Source: Candidatus Hecatellales archaeon (GTDB taxonomy: Archaea; Thermoproteota; Bathyarchaeia; Hecatellales; Hecatellaceae). From it: a stretch of 14,410 bases of DNA. Below the pieces are notes generated by a model. That model saw nothing but the letters and a program-made list of their open reading frames with translations, did not search any database and was not told the DNA's origin. Shown piece by piece: positions 1-6,376 of this stretch (position 1 is the first letter of the stretch; each line of letters opens with the position of its first letter). Both the position numbers and the translations under genes were made by a program. Location: the NCBI GenBank assembly GCA_003662485.1, contig QMYD01000009.1, forward strand, positions 1-14,410. The letters run 5' to 3'.

Positions 1-77
1 CCGTAATTCAGAATAGTGTTCTCCTAATAGTTAAAGCGTTAAGAGCTGAGGTTAAAGAAACGGTAATAGAAACTTAA
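1..77 (+). CDS. Possible C-terminal tail of an upstream gene (partial)
   Basis: The third plus frame is open from the window edge to a TAA at 75-77. It encodes about 24 residues ending in ALRAEVKETVIET, a plausible amphipathic helix. The other two plus frames hit stops within the first 35 bases. The composition fits a coding end, and the AT-rich, stop-rich DNA that follows fits an intergenic region. No family can be assigned from so short a tail, and a chance open stretch of this length cannot be excluded. Confidence 0.35.
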   Translation, partial: VIQNSVLLIVKALRAEVKETVIET

Positions 78-96
78 TTCTCCCTAAAATACGGGA

Positions 97-190
97 TTTA
101 AAAATATTGCACGTTCCACATTTTTGTGGATGGTGCTGGACCACCACCCCACCCATGTGGGGTGCGCAGTTTGGTTAAGCTGTCTAAAAA
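97..190. other. GC-rich three-hairpin element between AT-rich flanks
   Basis: Three inverted repeats follow one another directly. The first has stem 115-120 with 125-130 (tccaca/tgtgga, TTTT loop), extended by gcac 109-112 with gtgc 133-136 across a 2x2 internal loop. The second is 131-135 with 142-146 (tggtg/cacca). The third is 145-151 with 158-164 (cacccca/tggggtg). The second and third share two bases (145-146). A TATA-like box lies at 97-108 on plus. On minus, a TATA-like run lies at about 186-200, and the first hairpin is followed by a T-run read from 108 to 104. A minus-strand small RNA of roughly 60 nt with a hairpin/T-run end, or simply a bidirectional terminator for the gene ending at 77, are both possible. 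No tRNA, C/D box or H/ACA motif was recognised. Confidence 0.35.
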
Positions 191-260
191 ATTAAATGTT
201 TTCACGTGGAAAACTTATTAAGGTTTGATATTTAAAGAAGTTGTGTTTAGGGGGGTTGAA

Positions 261-905
261 GTGGTGGAGCTTGAAGAGATTGCTGAGCTAATCAGGCTTT
301 CAAAGGAATACAACGAGAAGGTTGAGTCTGTTCTTAGGCCTCCTGCAATCGAGCTTAAGCCTTACAAATCTAGGGAAGTAACCCTCTTCAGCGGGGAGAA
401 GATGCTGATAAGGCAGGCTGAGAGGAGGGATATTCCGAGGATAGCGGATTTCATCAGGCCTCTAATAACCCTTGAAAGGGACTACTATGATATTGTTGGA
501 ACAAGAACCTACGGGGAGCTTCTAGGATGGAAATATCAAAGGTACCGGAACATCTGGTTCATTGTTGGAGAAGTTGAGGGTAAAATTGTTGGGGTTGCAG
601 ACGGCAGACTCTACAACGAGAAGATTGGAATAAGCCTTCACACTATTGCAGATCCAAACCTTCCTGGAACAGGTATTGGAGCCCATTTGGCAGCGGCTAA
701 ATGGGAGCACTTCTTCGAATACCTAGGAGTTGAAGAGGTTTGGATTACGGCTGAAAGCCCTAGAGGGCTCAACGACATTTTGAAGTGGAAGCCTAAGGTT
801 AGAACCGATGTCCAGCATGAGCTGGGCGGGGGAACCGTCTACGTCATAACTAGGGAAAGATACGAGGAGAGGAAGGCTGACAGAAAAAGGAGGCTGGGCT
901 GGTAG
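261..905 (+). CDS. GNAT-family N-acetyltransferase-like protein
   Basis: A GNAT-fold protein of about 214 residues, expected to transfer an acyl group from acetyl-CoA to an unknown acceptor. After an N-terminal helix (about 1-30), the domain begins at MLIRQAERRDIPRIADFI. A strand of the form FIVGEVEGKIVGVADG follows, then the acetyl-CoA loop LPGTGIGAHLA at about 134-144, which is the family's Q/RxxGxG/A motif with the first residue replaced. The tail is highly basic (KADRKRRLGW). The frame is open from TTG 225, but GTG 261 or 264 is preferred because an SD-like AGGGGGG lies at 249-255 and a TATA-like ttatta sits at 215-220, which would place the transcript start beyond 225. The substrate is unknown. 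The stop is TAG, 2 bp from the end of the convergent HD gene. Confidence 0.7.
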   Translation: MVELEEIAELIRLSKEYNEKVESVLRPPAIELKPYKSREVTLFSGEKMLIRQAERRDIPRIADFIRPLITLERDYYDIVGTRTYGELLGWKYQRYRNIWFIVGEVEGKIVGVADGRLYNEKIGISLHTIADPNLPGTGIGAHLAAAKWEHFFEYLGVEEVWITAESPRGLNDILKWKPKVRTDVQHELGGGTVYVITRERYEERKADRKRRLGW

Positions 906-912
906 GCCTACC
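901..912. repeat. 12-bp perfect palindrome holding two opposing stop codons
   Basis: GGTAGGCCTACC reads the same on both strands. The TAG at 903-905 ends the GNAT gene on plus, and the TAG read at 910-908 ends the HD gene on minus. The dyad does not extend further. It may be only the economical way two convergent TAG stops meet. Confidence 0.5.
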
Positions 913-1450
913 CTCCAAGCTTTTTAGCCTTCAAACAGTCGTAGGGCGTCCAGTCCGCATGGTAGAGGATTACAGCTTCCACAGTTCTCTCAGTTAAGTC
1001 TCCCTCCCTTGAATGGGCAGAGATTATGTGGGCTATTCTTGGTGGAAGCCCATGCTTGAGGGCTAGGGCTCCGCCAAGGAGGGGGTGTCTTAACAGCCTC
1101 CTACCCCACCTCTTCCGAACACCACCCTTAGGGTCTGGCTCGAATTCGAGGGCTTCACCTATATCGTGGAGGATGGCTGCAGAAATCAGCTCATCCATAT
1201 TTACCTCGAAGAATCCTGTTTCCATGAGCCTTTTAGCCATATAGATAGCTATGTCCGTAACGATTTTCGTGTGTTCAACCAGACTCATACCCTCATAGGT
1301 TTCTAGGGTCCAGCTGTCAACCCAAGGTATCTTTCTGATGTCATCCTAGCCGCTCAGCTTGACAGCCTCCTCAATCACAGCTTTCGTCTTCCTTTTAATT
1401 TCCTCATCCTTGATCTGGGCTAGCTGAGGGAAAATTTCCTCCAAATCCAT
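908..1450 (-). pseudogene. HD-domain (HDIG-like) phosphohydrolase, frame interrupted by in-frame TAG
   Basis: A 180-codon frame runs from ATG at 1450 (complement of 1448-1450) to a TAG at 908-910, but codon 35 is TAG (1346-1348). Both sides of the TAG look like one protein. The N-terminal part begins MDLEEIFPQLAQIKDEEIKR. The part after the stop reads DDIRKIPWVDSWTLETYEGM and then the HD domain. In full-length numbering the metal ligands are H60, H95-D96, H122, H146 and D166, so the HD set is intact. HD proteins hydrolyse phosphate esters or phosphodiesters; the substrate here is unknown. As I recall the family, it has a Gly-Gly-Trp turn where the TAG sits, so TGG to TAG is a likely origin (inference). 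The strong SD belongs to ATG 1450. The next ATG, at 1288, gives 126 residues with the HD core but only a poor GAGG at about 2 nt spacing. Options are a recent pseudogene, restart at 1288, suppression, or a sequencing error. Confidence 0.75.
1346..1348 (-). other. In-frame amber codon (codon 35 of the HD gene)
   Basis: Reading minus from ATG 1450, codons 33-37 are AGC GGC TAG GAT GAC. The offset from 1450 to 1348 is 102 bases (34 codons), and from 1450 to the internal ATG at 1288 is 162 bases (54 codons). The TAG is therefore exactly in frame with both, and no frameshift is involved. Confidence 0.8.
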
Positions 1451-1457
1451 GAGAAAA

Positions 1458-1465
1458 CACCTCCT
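1458..1465 (-). promoter_or_regulatory. Strong Shine-Dalgarno for the HD gene
   Basis: On minus this reads AGGAGGTG, a near-perfect anti-SD match, 7 nt before ATG 1450. It shows that the ribosome entry site of the HD gene is upstream of the in-frame TAG rather than at ATG 1288. Confidence 0.75.
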
Positions 1466-1549
1466 AACAATAGAACTTTGAAAAGTAAATAAAGGATTTG
1501 CCTTTAAAGTTTGGAAGGGGAGGATAGGTTAAGGGGGTTGGTGTTTTAG
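1466..1549. promoter_or_regulatory. Divergent promoter region, HD gene / racemase
   Basis: For the minus gene, a TATA-like CTTTATTTAC lies at 1485-1494 (read on minus), about 25 bases ahead of the SD region. For the plus gene, TTTAAAG at 1503-1509 lies about 25 bases before a plausible transcript start near 1530. The short G-rich stretch 1533-1543 (gggggttggtg) is the only SD-like site for the TTG start at 1550. Confidence 0.4.
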
Positions 1550-2329
1550 TTGAGGATATGGTATCAGCATTCTATGGGTAAGTATAGGGGTTATGAGGTC
1601 TATGATGGGATTTTGAAGAGCTATATTGATGGGATTACCAGCGGGGATGTTAAGGTTGACCATTACTGGCTTCCTGAAGGTATGGGAGGAGAGCTTTCCT
1701 ATGCCTGCGTTAGGAAGCTTAACGAGCCCTACATTGTCTCCTCAGCTATTAAGGCCGAGAAAGAAGGCTACGACGGGTTTGTGCTAGGCTGCTACCTAGA
1801 CCCCGCACTCCACGCAGTTAGGGAAGCAGCCAATATTCCAGCTGTATCTCTTGGACTGGCTTCCATGGTTATGGTCAGCCTCCTAAACGTAAAATTTGCT
1901 ATAATAACGTCGCCTAGGAGGGCTGCGGCTAGGATTCATCAGCAAATCAAAATGTACGGTTTTGAGGGATTAAATCCCATAGTTAAAGGCTTAGACTTCG
2001 ATGTGGCTACGGTGGTTGAAGCTTTAGAAAGGCCGGAGATACTCTTGGAAGGCTTTGAATCTGCTTCTGAAGAAGCTGTAAGGGAGGGGGCGAGGGTGAT
2101 CATACCAGGCTGCGGCATATTGGAGGCTGTATGCATCAAGGAGAGATTGTGGGAGATCAGCGGAGTCCCCATTCTAAGTAGCATAGCATCCTCAATCAAG
2201 CTGGTGGAAGCACTGATTAAGCTTAAAACGGCAGGCTTAAAGCTAGATAGGAAGCTTTACTGTCCCCCGCCTAAAAAGATTTTGGAAGATGTTAGGAGAG
2301 CCTATGAATCCTATGGGGTGGAGGTTTAA
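1550..2329 (+). CDS. Asp/Glu/hydantoin racemase-family protein
   Basis: A 259-residue member of the Asp/Glu racemase superfamily, closest by eye to hydantoin racemases (HyuE type). These invert a stereocentre with two opposed cysteines acting as acid and base. The N-terminus MRIWYQ is typical of the family and supports the TTG start at 1550. The first catalytic cysteine is C81 in GCYLDPAL and the second is C188 in IIPGCGILEA, at the usual spacing. It is a soluble two-lobed protein with no signal peptide. It is transcribed alone, divergent from the HD gene, and its TAA shares 4 bp with the TAA of the convergent carboxyltransferase gene. The substrate could be a hydantoin, aspartate/glutamate, a related cyclic amide or, as in maleate isomerase relatives, something else. 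No hydantoinase or carbamoylase is adjacent. Confidence 0.8.
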   Translation: MRIWYQHSMGKYRGYEVYDGILKSYIDGITSGDVKVDHYWLPEGMGGELSYACVRKLNEPYIVSSAIKAEKEGYDGFVLGCYLDPALHAVREAANIPAVSLGLASMVMVSLLNVKFAIITSPRRAAARIHQQIKMYGFEGLNPIVKGLDFDVATVVEALERPEILLEGFESASEEAVREGARVIIPGCGILEAVCIKERLWEISGVPILSSIASSIKLVEALIKLKTAGLKLDRKLYCPPPKKILEDVRRAYESYGVEV

Positions 2330-3873
2330 AGCGGTATTATCCCATGCTTCTTCTTCAAAGCCCTTTTCACCTTTCCCTTTAAGGCTTTCAGTAGCGATAT
2401 AACGGTAGGCCTGATCTCCCTTGCCTCAATAACTCCATCTATGTATCCCCGCTCCGCAGCCACATAGGGATTGCAGAATTTCTCCCGGTATTCCAGCACC
2501 CTCTTAGCCTTCTCAGCTTCAGGATTCTCTGAGGCTGCTATCTCCTTTCTGAACAGGATTTCGACTGCTGCCTCCGGGCCTAAAACTGCTATTTCAGCGG
2601 TGGGGAGGGCGAGCGTAATATCTGATAGATGCTTTGAAACGCACATTCCTGAGAGGGCTCCACCATAAACCTTTCTGAGCACTATTGTGATTTTCGGGAC
2701 GGAGGCTTCACAGTAGGCGTATAGCATCTTGGCTCCATGCCTGATTATTCCGCCATGCTCCTGCTGCTTTCCTGGAAGGTAGGCTGGACAGTCTACAAGC
2801 GTGATCAAAGGTATATTGAAGGCATCGCAGAACCTTATGAACCTGGCAGCCTTAACCGAGGCATTAATGTCTAAGGAGCCAGCGAGAAACTTAGGCTGGT
2901 TTGCAATGATCCCAACGGTTTCACCATTCATCCTCGCAAAGCCAACAACTATATTTCTTGCAAAGTTTTCCTGGACCTCTAGGAAGTCTCCTCCATCCAC
3001 CACCTTCAAAATCAAGTCTTTGATATCGTAGGGCTTCCTCGGATTCACAGGTATCAAGTAGTTTAAGGATTCATCCATACGGTTTGGATCGTCTCCAGTG
3101 TTAACGGTTGGAGGCTTCTCCATGCAGTTGGAGGGAAGGAAGCTTAGAAGCCTCTTAATCTGCTTCATGCATTCAACTTCGCTTTCAGCCACGAAGTGGG
3201 CTACCCCGCTTATTTCGCCGTGAACTTCCGGCCCTCCAAGCTGTTCAACTGTGAGTTCCTCGCCTGTAACCGCCTTAACAGCCCTCGGACCCGTGATGAA
3301 CATGTAGCTTATGCCTTTAACCATAAATACGAAGTCCGTTAGGGCTGGAGAGTAGGAGGCTCCTCCAGCACAAGGCCCCAAAATGGCTGAGATCTGTGGA
3401 ATATAGCCTGAGGCTAGGACATTCCTGCAGAAGATGGCTCCATAATGGGATGGGCCCTCCTGGATTCTTGCACCCCCAGAATCGTTTAGCCCTATAATGG
3501 GCGAGCCTGTTTCAATGGCGTAGTCCAATACCTCGCAGATTTTCATGGCGTGGGCTTCGCCTAGGGAGCCGCCTAAAACCGTGAAATCTTGGGAGAAAAC
3601 ATAAACCCTCCTTCCGTTTATGGTTCCATAACCCGTAACCACACCGTCCCCATAGTATCGCTCCTTATCCATTCCGAAATCCCTACACCGATGGGTTACA
3701 AACTGGCCTAGCTCAAAGAAGCTTCCAGGATCTAAGAGTAACTCTAAACGCTCCCTCGCCGTTAGCTTACCATGTTTATGCTGTTTTTCTATTTTCTCCT
3801 TGCCACCGCCAAGCCTGGCAATTTCACGTTTCTCTCTAAGCTCCTGAAGCTTATGTTCAATGTCAGCCTCCAT
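2326..3873 (-). CDS. mmdA: Biotin-dependent acyl-CoA carboxyltransferase / methylmalonyl-CoA decarboxylase alpha subunit
   Basis: A 515-residue carboxyltransferase of the PccB/MmdA family, moving a carboxyl group between an acyl-CoA and biotin. The two crotonase-like halves are clear: N-terminal LNDSGGARIQEG at about 129-140 and GPCAGGASYSPALTDF at about 167-182, and C-terminal HGGIIRHGAKMLYAY followed by RKVYGGALSGM. Length matches MmdA (about 510-520). ATG 3873 is chosen because an SD-like AGAGGTG (complement of 3881-3887) lies 7 nt upstream; the in-frame TTG at 3879 would sit almost on the SD. It is divergent from the biotin carrier and sodium-pump genes, which favours the decarboxylase role. 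No biotin carboxylase is in the window, so a carboxylase role (propionyl/acetyl-CoA) would need a partner elsewhere. Substrate methylmalonyl-CoA is the best guess, not proven. Confidence 0.85.
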   Translation of the reverse strand: MEADIEHKLQELREKREIARLGGGKEKIEKQHKHGKLTARERLELLLDPGSFFELGQFVTHRCRDFGMDKERYYGDGVVTGYGTINGRRVYVFSQDFTVLGGSLGEAHAMKICEVLDYAIETGSPIIGLNDSGGARIQEGPSHYGAIFCRNVLASGYIPQISAILGPCAGGASYSPALTDFVFMVKGISYMFITGPRAVKAVTGEELTVEQLGGPEVHGEISGVAHFVAESEVECMKQIKRLLSFLPSNCMEKPPTVNTGDDPNRMDESLNYLIPVNPRKPYDIKDLILKVVDGGDFLEVQENFARNIVVGFARMNGETVGIIANQPKFLAGSLDINASVKAARFIRFCDAFNIPLITLVDCPAYLPGKQQEHGGIIRHGAKMLYAYCEASVPKITIVLRKVYGGALSGMCVSKHLSDITLALPTAEIAVLGPEAAVEILFRKEIAASENPEAEKAKRVLEYREKFCNPYVAAERGYIDGVIEAREIRPTVISLLKALKGKVKRALKKKHGIIPL

Positions 3874-3988
3874 AGGCAAGCACCTCTAAAAGTAAAGGGG
3901 ATTTGCATATTTATCTACTTCCCTTAGGATAAAAGTTTTAGGCTGGATTACGTTATAGAATAAAAATTTATGCTGGGGGCAGGTAAAG
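3874..3988. promoter_or_regulatory. Shared divergent promoter region of the split decarboxylase
   Basis: About 115 bp separate mmdA (-) from the biotin carrier (+). On minus, a TATA-like AGATAAATAT is read from about 3915 to 3906, and the SD AGAGGTG lies at 3887-3881. On plus, the AT-rich tatagaataaaaatttat at about 3954-3971 lies 20-30 bases before GTG 3989, so the plus transcript could be leaderless or nearly so. One regulator here could balance the carboxyltransferase against the membrane subunits (inference). No clear operator palindrome was found. Confidence 0.45.
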
Positions 3989-4198
3989 GTGGAAATTAGA
4001 TCCCCCCTATCCGGTAAGGTTCTATCGGTTAAGGTTAAGGTTGGTGAAGCGGTTAAGAAAGGGCAGGTTTTGCTTATCATAGACGCCATGAAAATGGAGA
4101 ATGAGATTATTTCGCCAAGCGATGGAACTGTAAAAAGTGTAAAGGTCTCTGAAGGCTCAACGGTTAACTCTGGAGATTTGCTTATAGAACTGGATTAA
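3989..4198 (+). CDS. mmdC: Minimal biotin carrier (biotinyl domain) protein
   Basis: A 69-residue protein that is almost exactly one biotinyl/lipoyl domain. The biotinylation motif AMKMEN places the target lysine at K35, and the usual half-symmetry is visible (SPLSGKVLSVKVKVGEAV and SPSDGTVKSVKVSEGSTV). It carries carboxybiotin from the carboxyltransferase to the membrane pump. Family members in decarboxylases (MmdC, OadA C-terminus) usually have a flexible Ala/Pro linker and N-terminal extension; here both are absent, so it must dock without a tether. GTG 3989 is used because upstream codons offer no better start and the domain is complete. It is first in the plus-strand unit, 71 bp before the OadG-like gene. 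Confidence 0.88.
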   Translation: MEIRSPLSGKVLSVKVKVGEAVKKGQVLLIIDAMKMENEIISPSDGTVKSVKVSEGSTVNSGDLLIELD

Positions 4199-4269
4199 GC
4201 ATGGCCCTCCCCTAGAAAACTATTTTAGCTTCACAGGCCATCTATGTTTGTGTTTTTGAGGGTTTAGGC

Positions 4270-4407
4270 TTGGACACCGCCTTTCAAACAGCCTTACACG
4301 TAATGATTTACGGTTATGGCATTCTCGCTTTTTCAAGCCTGATCGTGGTTGTCCTCATTATAGGGCTTAGGAGGCTTCTCATTAGGAGGGCTGAGAAAGG
4401 TGGCTGA
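4270..4407 (+). CDS. mmdD: Small OadG/MmdD-like membrane subunit of the sodium-pump decarboxylase
   Basis: A 45-codon frame from TTG 4270 to TGA 4405-4407, easy to miss because of its size. The protein begins MDTAFQTALHVMIYGYG, continues with one hydrophobic segment (about 15-32, ILAFSSLIVVVLII) and ends in a basic tail (GLRRLLIRRAEKGG). OadG/MmdD subunits have this plan, one N-terminal membrane helix and a short charged tail, and assemble or stabilise the complex. An SD-like GAGGGT lies at 4258-4263. It lies between the biotin carrier and the pump, and its last 8 bp overlap the GTG start of the pump gene. There is no in-frame ATG upstream back to the TAG at 4213. A TATA-like stretch near 4216-4229 could be an internal promoter. 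Assignment rests on topology and position, not on a conserved motif. Confidence 0.65.
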   Translation: MDTAFQTALHVMIYGYGILAFSSLIVVVLIIGLRRLLIRRAEKGG

Positions 4408-5623
4408 AATAACGATAGTGTCGCTTCTCCAATTCTTTAAGGGAATTACAGCCTTCTTCGAGGTTGACCCCCTCTACTCGCTGGTCAGACTTCTCCTAAT
4501 CATTATGGGCGTAGTCCTCATTTGGCTTGGCTACAAGCATGTATTAGAACCGCTTATAATGGTGCCCATGGGGCTTGGCATGACGCTTGTAAATGCTGGA
4601 ACATTGATGCTTCCGGGGGAGAGGCTTGGAAACCTCTTTGTGAACCCTATAGCTGAGGAACCCTCAGAAATTGTTGAAGCTCTCCAAATATACTTCCTCC
4701 AACCCTTCTACACGCTAACCTTCACAAACAACCTGATAGCCTGCCTTATCTTCCTGGGCGTAGGAGCGATGACCGACATTGAATATCTCATCGCCAGACC
4801 CCTCCTAAGCATGGCGTTAGCCATCGCAGCCGAGCTTGGAACCCTAGTAACCTTTCCGATAGCGGTGGCCTTAGGCTTCAACTTCAAGGAGGCTGCAGCT
4901 ATAGCCATTATTGGGGGGGCAGATGGCCCCATGGTAATCTACACTTCAATCATGCTTGCTAAGCATCTTTTCGTAATCATCACCGTGGTGGCCTACCTCT
5001 ACCTTAGCATCATCTACATGCTTTACCCCTTCCTCATCAAGGCCATGGTTCCCAAGAGGCTTAGAGGGATTGAAATGCCCCCACTCTACGAAATTCAGAG
5101 GATAACTCCTAGGGAAAAATTCATCTTCACCATAGCCCTTTCAACCGTGTTATGTCTACTCTTTCCTGTTGCCGCCCCACTCTTCGCATGCTTCTTTCTT
5201 GGAGTAGCCATCAAGGAGATTAACATTCCAAGGTATAAGGAGGTTGCAGACCTTATCCTGAGTGGTTCAACCATGTTTCTAGGCTTTGTTTTAGGCTGTC
5301 TTCTAAGCGCAGATGTAGTGCTTAATCCTAAGGTTTCCCTTATAGCCCTCCTAGGCATTATCGCCATTATCCTCTCTGGGGTTGGGGGTCTCGCAGCAGG
5401 TCTCCTAGCCTACAAGATTTCCAAGGGAAGGGTTAATCCACTAGTCGGAGTGGCAGCCGTTTCATGCATACCCTCAACGGCAAAGATAGCCCAGTACAGC
5501 GCTAAAGAGGCGAATCCTATGGCTATGATTCTACCTCACGCCATGGGTGCGAGCGTTGGAGGAGTCATAACCACGGGAATCCTAGCTGGCTTCTACATTA
5601 CCATCTGTGGGCTCCTAGGGTGA
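4400..5623 (+). CDS. mmdB: Sodium-ion-translocating decarboxylase beta subunit (OadB/MmdB family)
   Basis: A 407-residue polytopic membrane protein, the carboxybiotin decarboxylase that couples CO2 release from biotin to sodium export. The family signature GGADGPMVIY carries D175, and Y201 lies 26 residues later, matching D203 and Y229 of Klebsiella OadB as I recall them. Near the C-terminus NPLVGVAAVSCIPSTAK gives N346, G350 and S355, matching N373, G377 and S382. The position equal to R389 is K362 here. The end (LPHAMGASVGGVITTGI) is also typical. Length is within the family range. GTG 4400 is supported by AGGAGGG at 4384-4390. The gene overlaps the OadG-like gene by 8 bp and the following small membrane gene by 4 bp (GTGA), which argues for translational coupling. 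Confidence 0.92.
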   Translation: MAEITIVSLLQFFKGITAFFEVDPLYSLVRLLLIIMGVVLIWLGYKHVLEPLIMVPMGLGMTLVNAGTLMLPGERLGNLFVNPIAEEPSEIVEALQIYFLQPFYTLTFTNNLIACLIFLGVGAMTDIEYLIARPLLSMALAIAAELGTLVTFPIAVALGFNFKEAAAIAIIGGADGPMVIYTSIMLAKHLFVIITVVAYLYLSIIYMLYPFLIKAMVPKRLRGIEMPPLYEIQRITPREKFIFTIALSTVLCLLFPVAAPLFACFFLGVAIKEINIPRYKEVADLILSGSTMFLGFVLGCLLSADVVLNPKVSLIALLGIIAIILSGVGGLAAGLLAYKISKGRVNPLVGVAAVSCIPSTAKIAQYSAKEANPMAMILPHAMGASVGGVITTGILAGFYITICGLLG

Positions 5624-5823
5624 AAGCCTTGAGGGTTAGGCTGCTAGCAACCGGAGTAACAACATCAGCTGTTGGAGTGGCCATAGCAAGAGTTCTACCT
5701 TTACTTCTTAACGGAAGCCTTAAACCTATCCTCTTCAATATTGGCGTGGTTTTGGCTTTCATAGGACTTTGGCTAATAGCCTTAAGCTTAAGAAAGCCTG
5801 GGAGGAGTTTTCCCAAAGCTTAA
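5620..5823 (+). CDS. Small two-helix membrane protein co-translated with the sodium pump
   Basis: A 67-residue protein starting at a GTG that overlaps the pump's TGA (GTGA). It has a basic N-terminus (MKALRVRLLATG), a first hydrophobic stretch at about 9-30, a second at about 38-57 (ILFNIGVVLAFIGLWLIALSL) and a basic tail (RKPGRSFPKA), so probably two membrane helices with both ends inside. I do not recognise the family. The 4-base overlap and the shared strand strongly suggest it is made together with the pump, and an accessory or assembly subunit of the decarboxylase is the natural inference. It ends in TAA 42 bp before the next gene. Confidence 0.65.
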   Translation: MKALRVRLLATGVTTSAVGVAIARVLPLLLNGSLKPILFNIGVVLAFIGLWLIALSLRKPGRSFPKA

Positions 5824-5865
5824 ATTGTTTTGAGCTTATCTTTCTTACTGTTTGAGGTGAATAGT

Positions 5866-6342
5866 ATGAGCGAGTGTGAGGATAAACTGGATTACCTCAG
5901 AAACCTTCTAACACCTCTAATAGGCCGAACCTTGAAGGCTGTTCATGAATACTTCGGGGACGAGGGTTTAAACAAGATCGCTGAGGTCTGGAAGGAGGCT
6001 AGGATAAAGGCAGCCCCAACCATGATGGAAAGGGCTGGAGTAAAGGAAGATGAAAGGAACTGTATTGGAGTGGCCAAAATCCTAGACTACAACGATAAGA
6101 ACTACTATGGGATTGAGGGGGAATGGAAGGAGCTAACGCCAGAGCGGGGCGTAAAAATAGTTACCAAGTGCGCCATAGCCAAGAACCTGAACTGGGAGGT
6201 CTGCAACGTGTGCTTCAGGGAGGCTGCCAGAGGCATTGGCATAGTTGTAACGGGTAATCCAAAGTTTAAGGTTGAGGTACCGAAGTCCATAGCCGCTGGA
6301 GACGACGTATGCGAGGTTATCATCGAAAACAAGAAGGATTAA
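5866..6342 (+). CDS. L-2-amino-thiazoline-4-carboxylate hydrolase-like protein
   Basis: A 158-residue soluble protein. It begins MSECEDKLDYLRNLLTPLIG, has a central C66 in ERNCIGVAKILDYNDKN, a cluster of cysteines (C102, C113, C116) and ends IAAGDDVCEVIIENKKD. The closing GD-x-x-C-E pattern and the size resemble the ATC hydrolase-like family, many members of which have no tested function; V4R-type proteins are an alternative. ATG 5866 is chosen because a perfect anti-SD match GAGGTGA lies at 5854-5860, 5 nt upstream; a longer frame from TTG 5830 lacks an SD. It lies 34 bp before the AOR gene, so it may be made with it, perhaps as a cofactor- or substrate-handling partner (inference). Confidence 0.5.
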   Translation: MSECEDKLDYLRNLLTPLIGRTLKAVHEYFGDEGLNKIAEVWKEARIKAAPTMMERAGVKEDERNCIGVAKILDYNDKNYYGIEGEWKELTPERGVKIVTKCAIAKNLNWEVCNVCFREAARGIGIVVTGNPKFKVEVPKSIAAGDDVCEVIIENKKD

Positions 6343-6376
6343 GCTTTTATTCCCTCCATTTCCACCCCTTTTTAAG

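Noticed and set aside
109..164. tRNA or box C/D guide RNA in the hairpin island
   Set aside because: No T-loop consensus, no acceptor-stem pairing closing the element and no RUGAUGA/CUGA boxes were found on either strand.
225..260. N-terminal extension of the GNAT protein from TTG 225
   Set aside because: No SD precedes 225, a TATA-like box lies just before it, and an SD-like run at 249-255 points to GTG 261 or 264. The extra 12 residues match no family feature.
4201..4241. Inverted repeat atggcc (4201-4206) / ggccat (4236-4241) before the OadG-like gene as a riboswitch or attenuator
   Set aside because: Only six base pairs with a 29-nt loop and no further pairing or known aptamer pattern; chance is sufficient.
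5830..5865. Upstream TTG start for the ATC-hydrolase-like protein
   Set aside because: The perfect SD GAGGTGA at 5854-5860 lies downstream of that TTG and 5 nt before ATG 5866.
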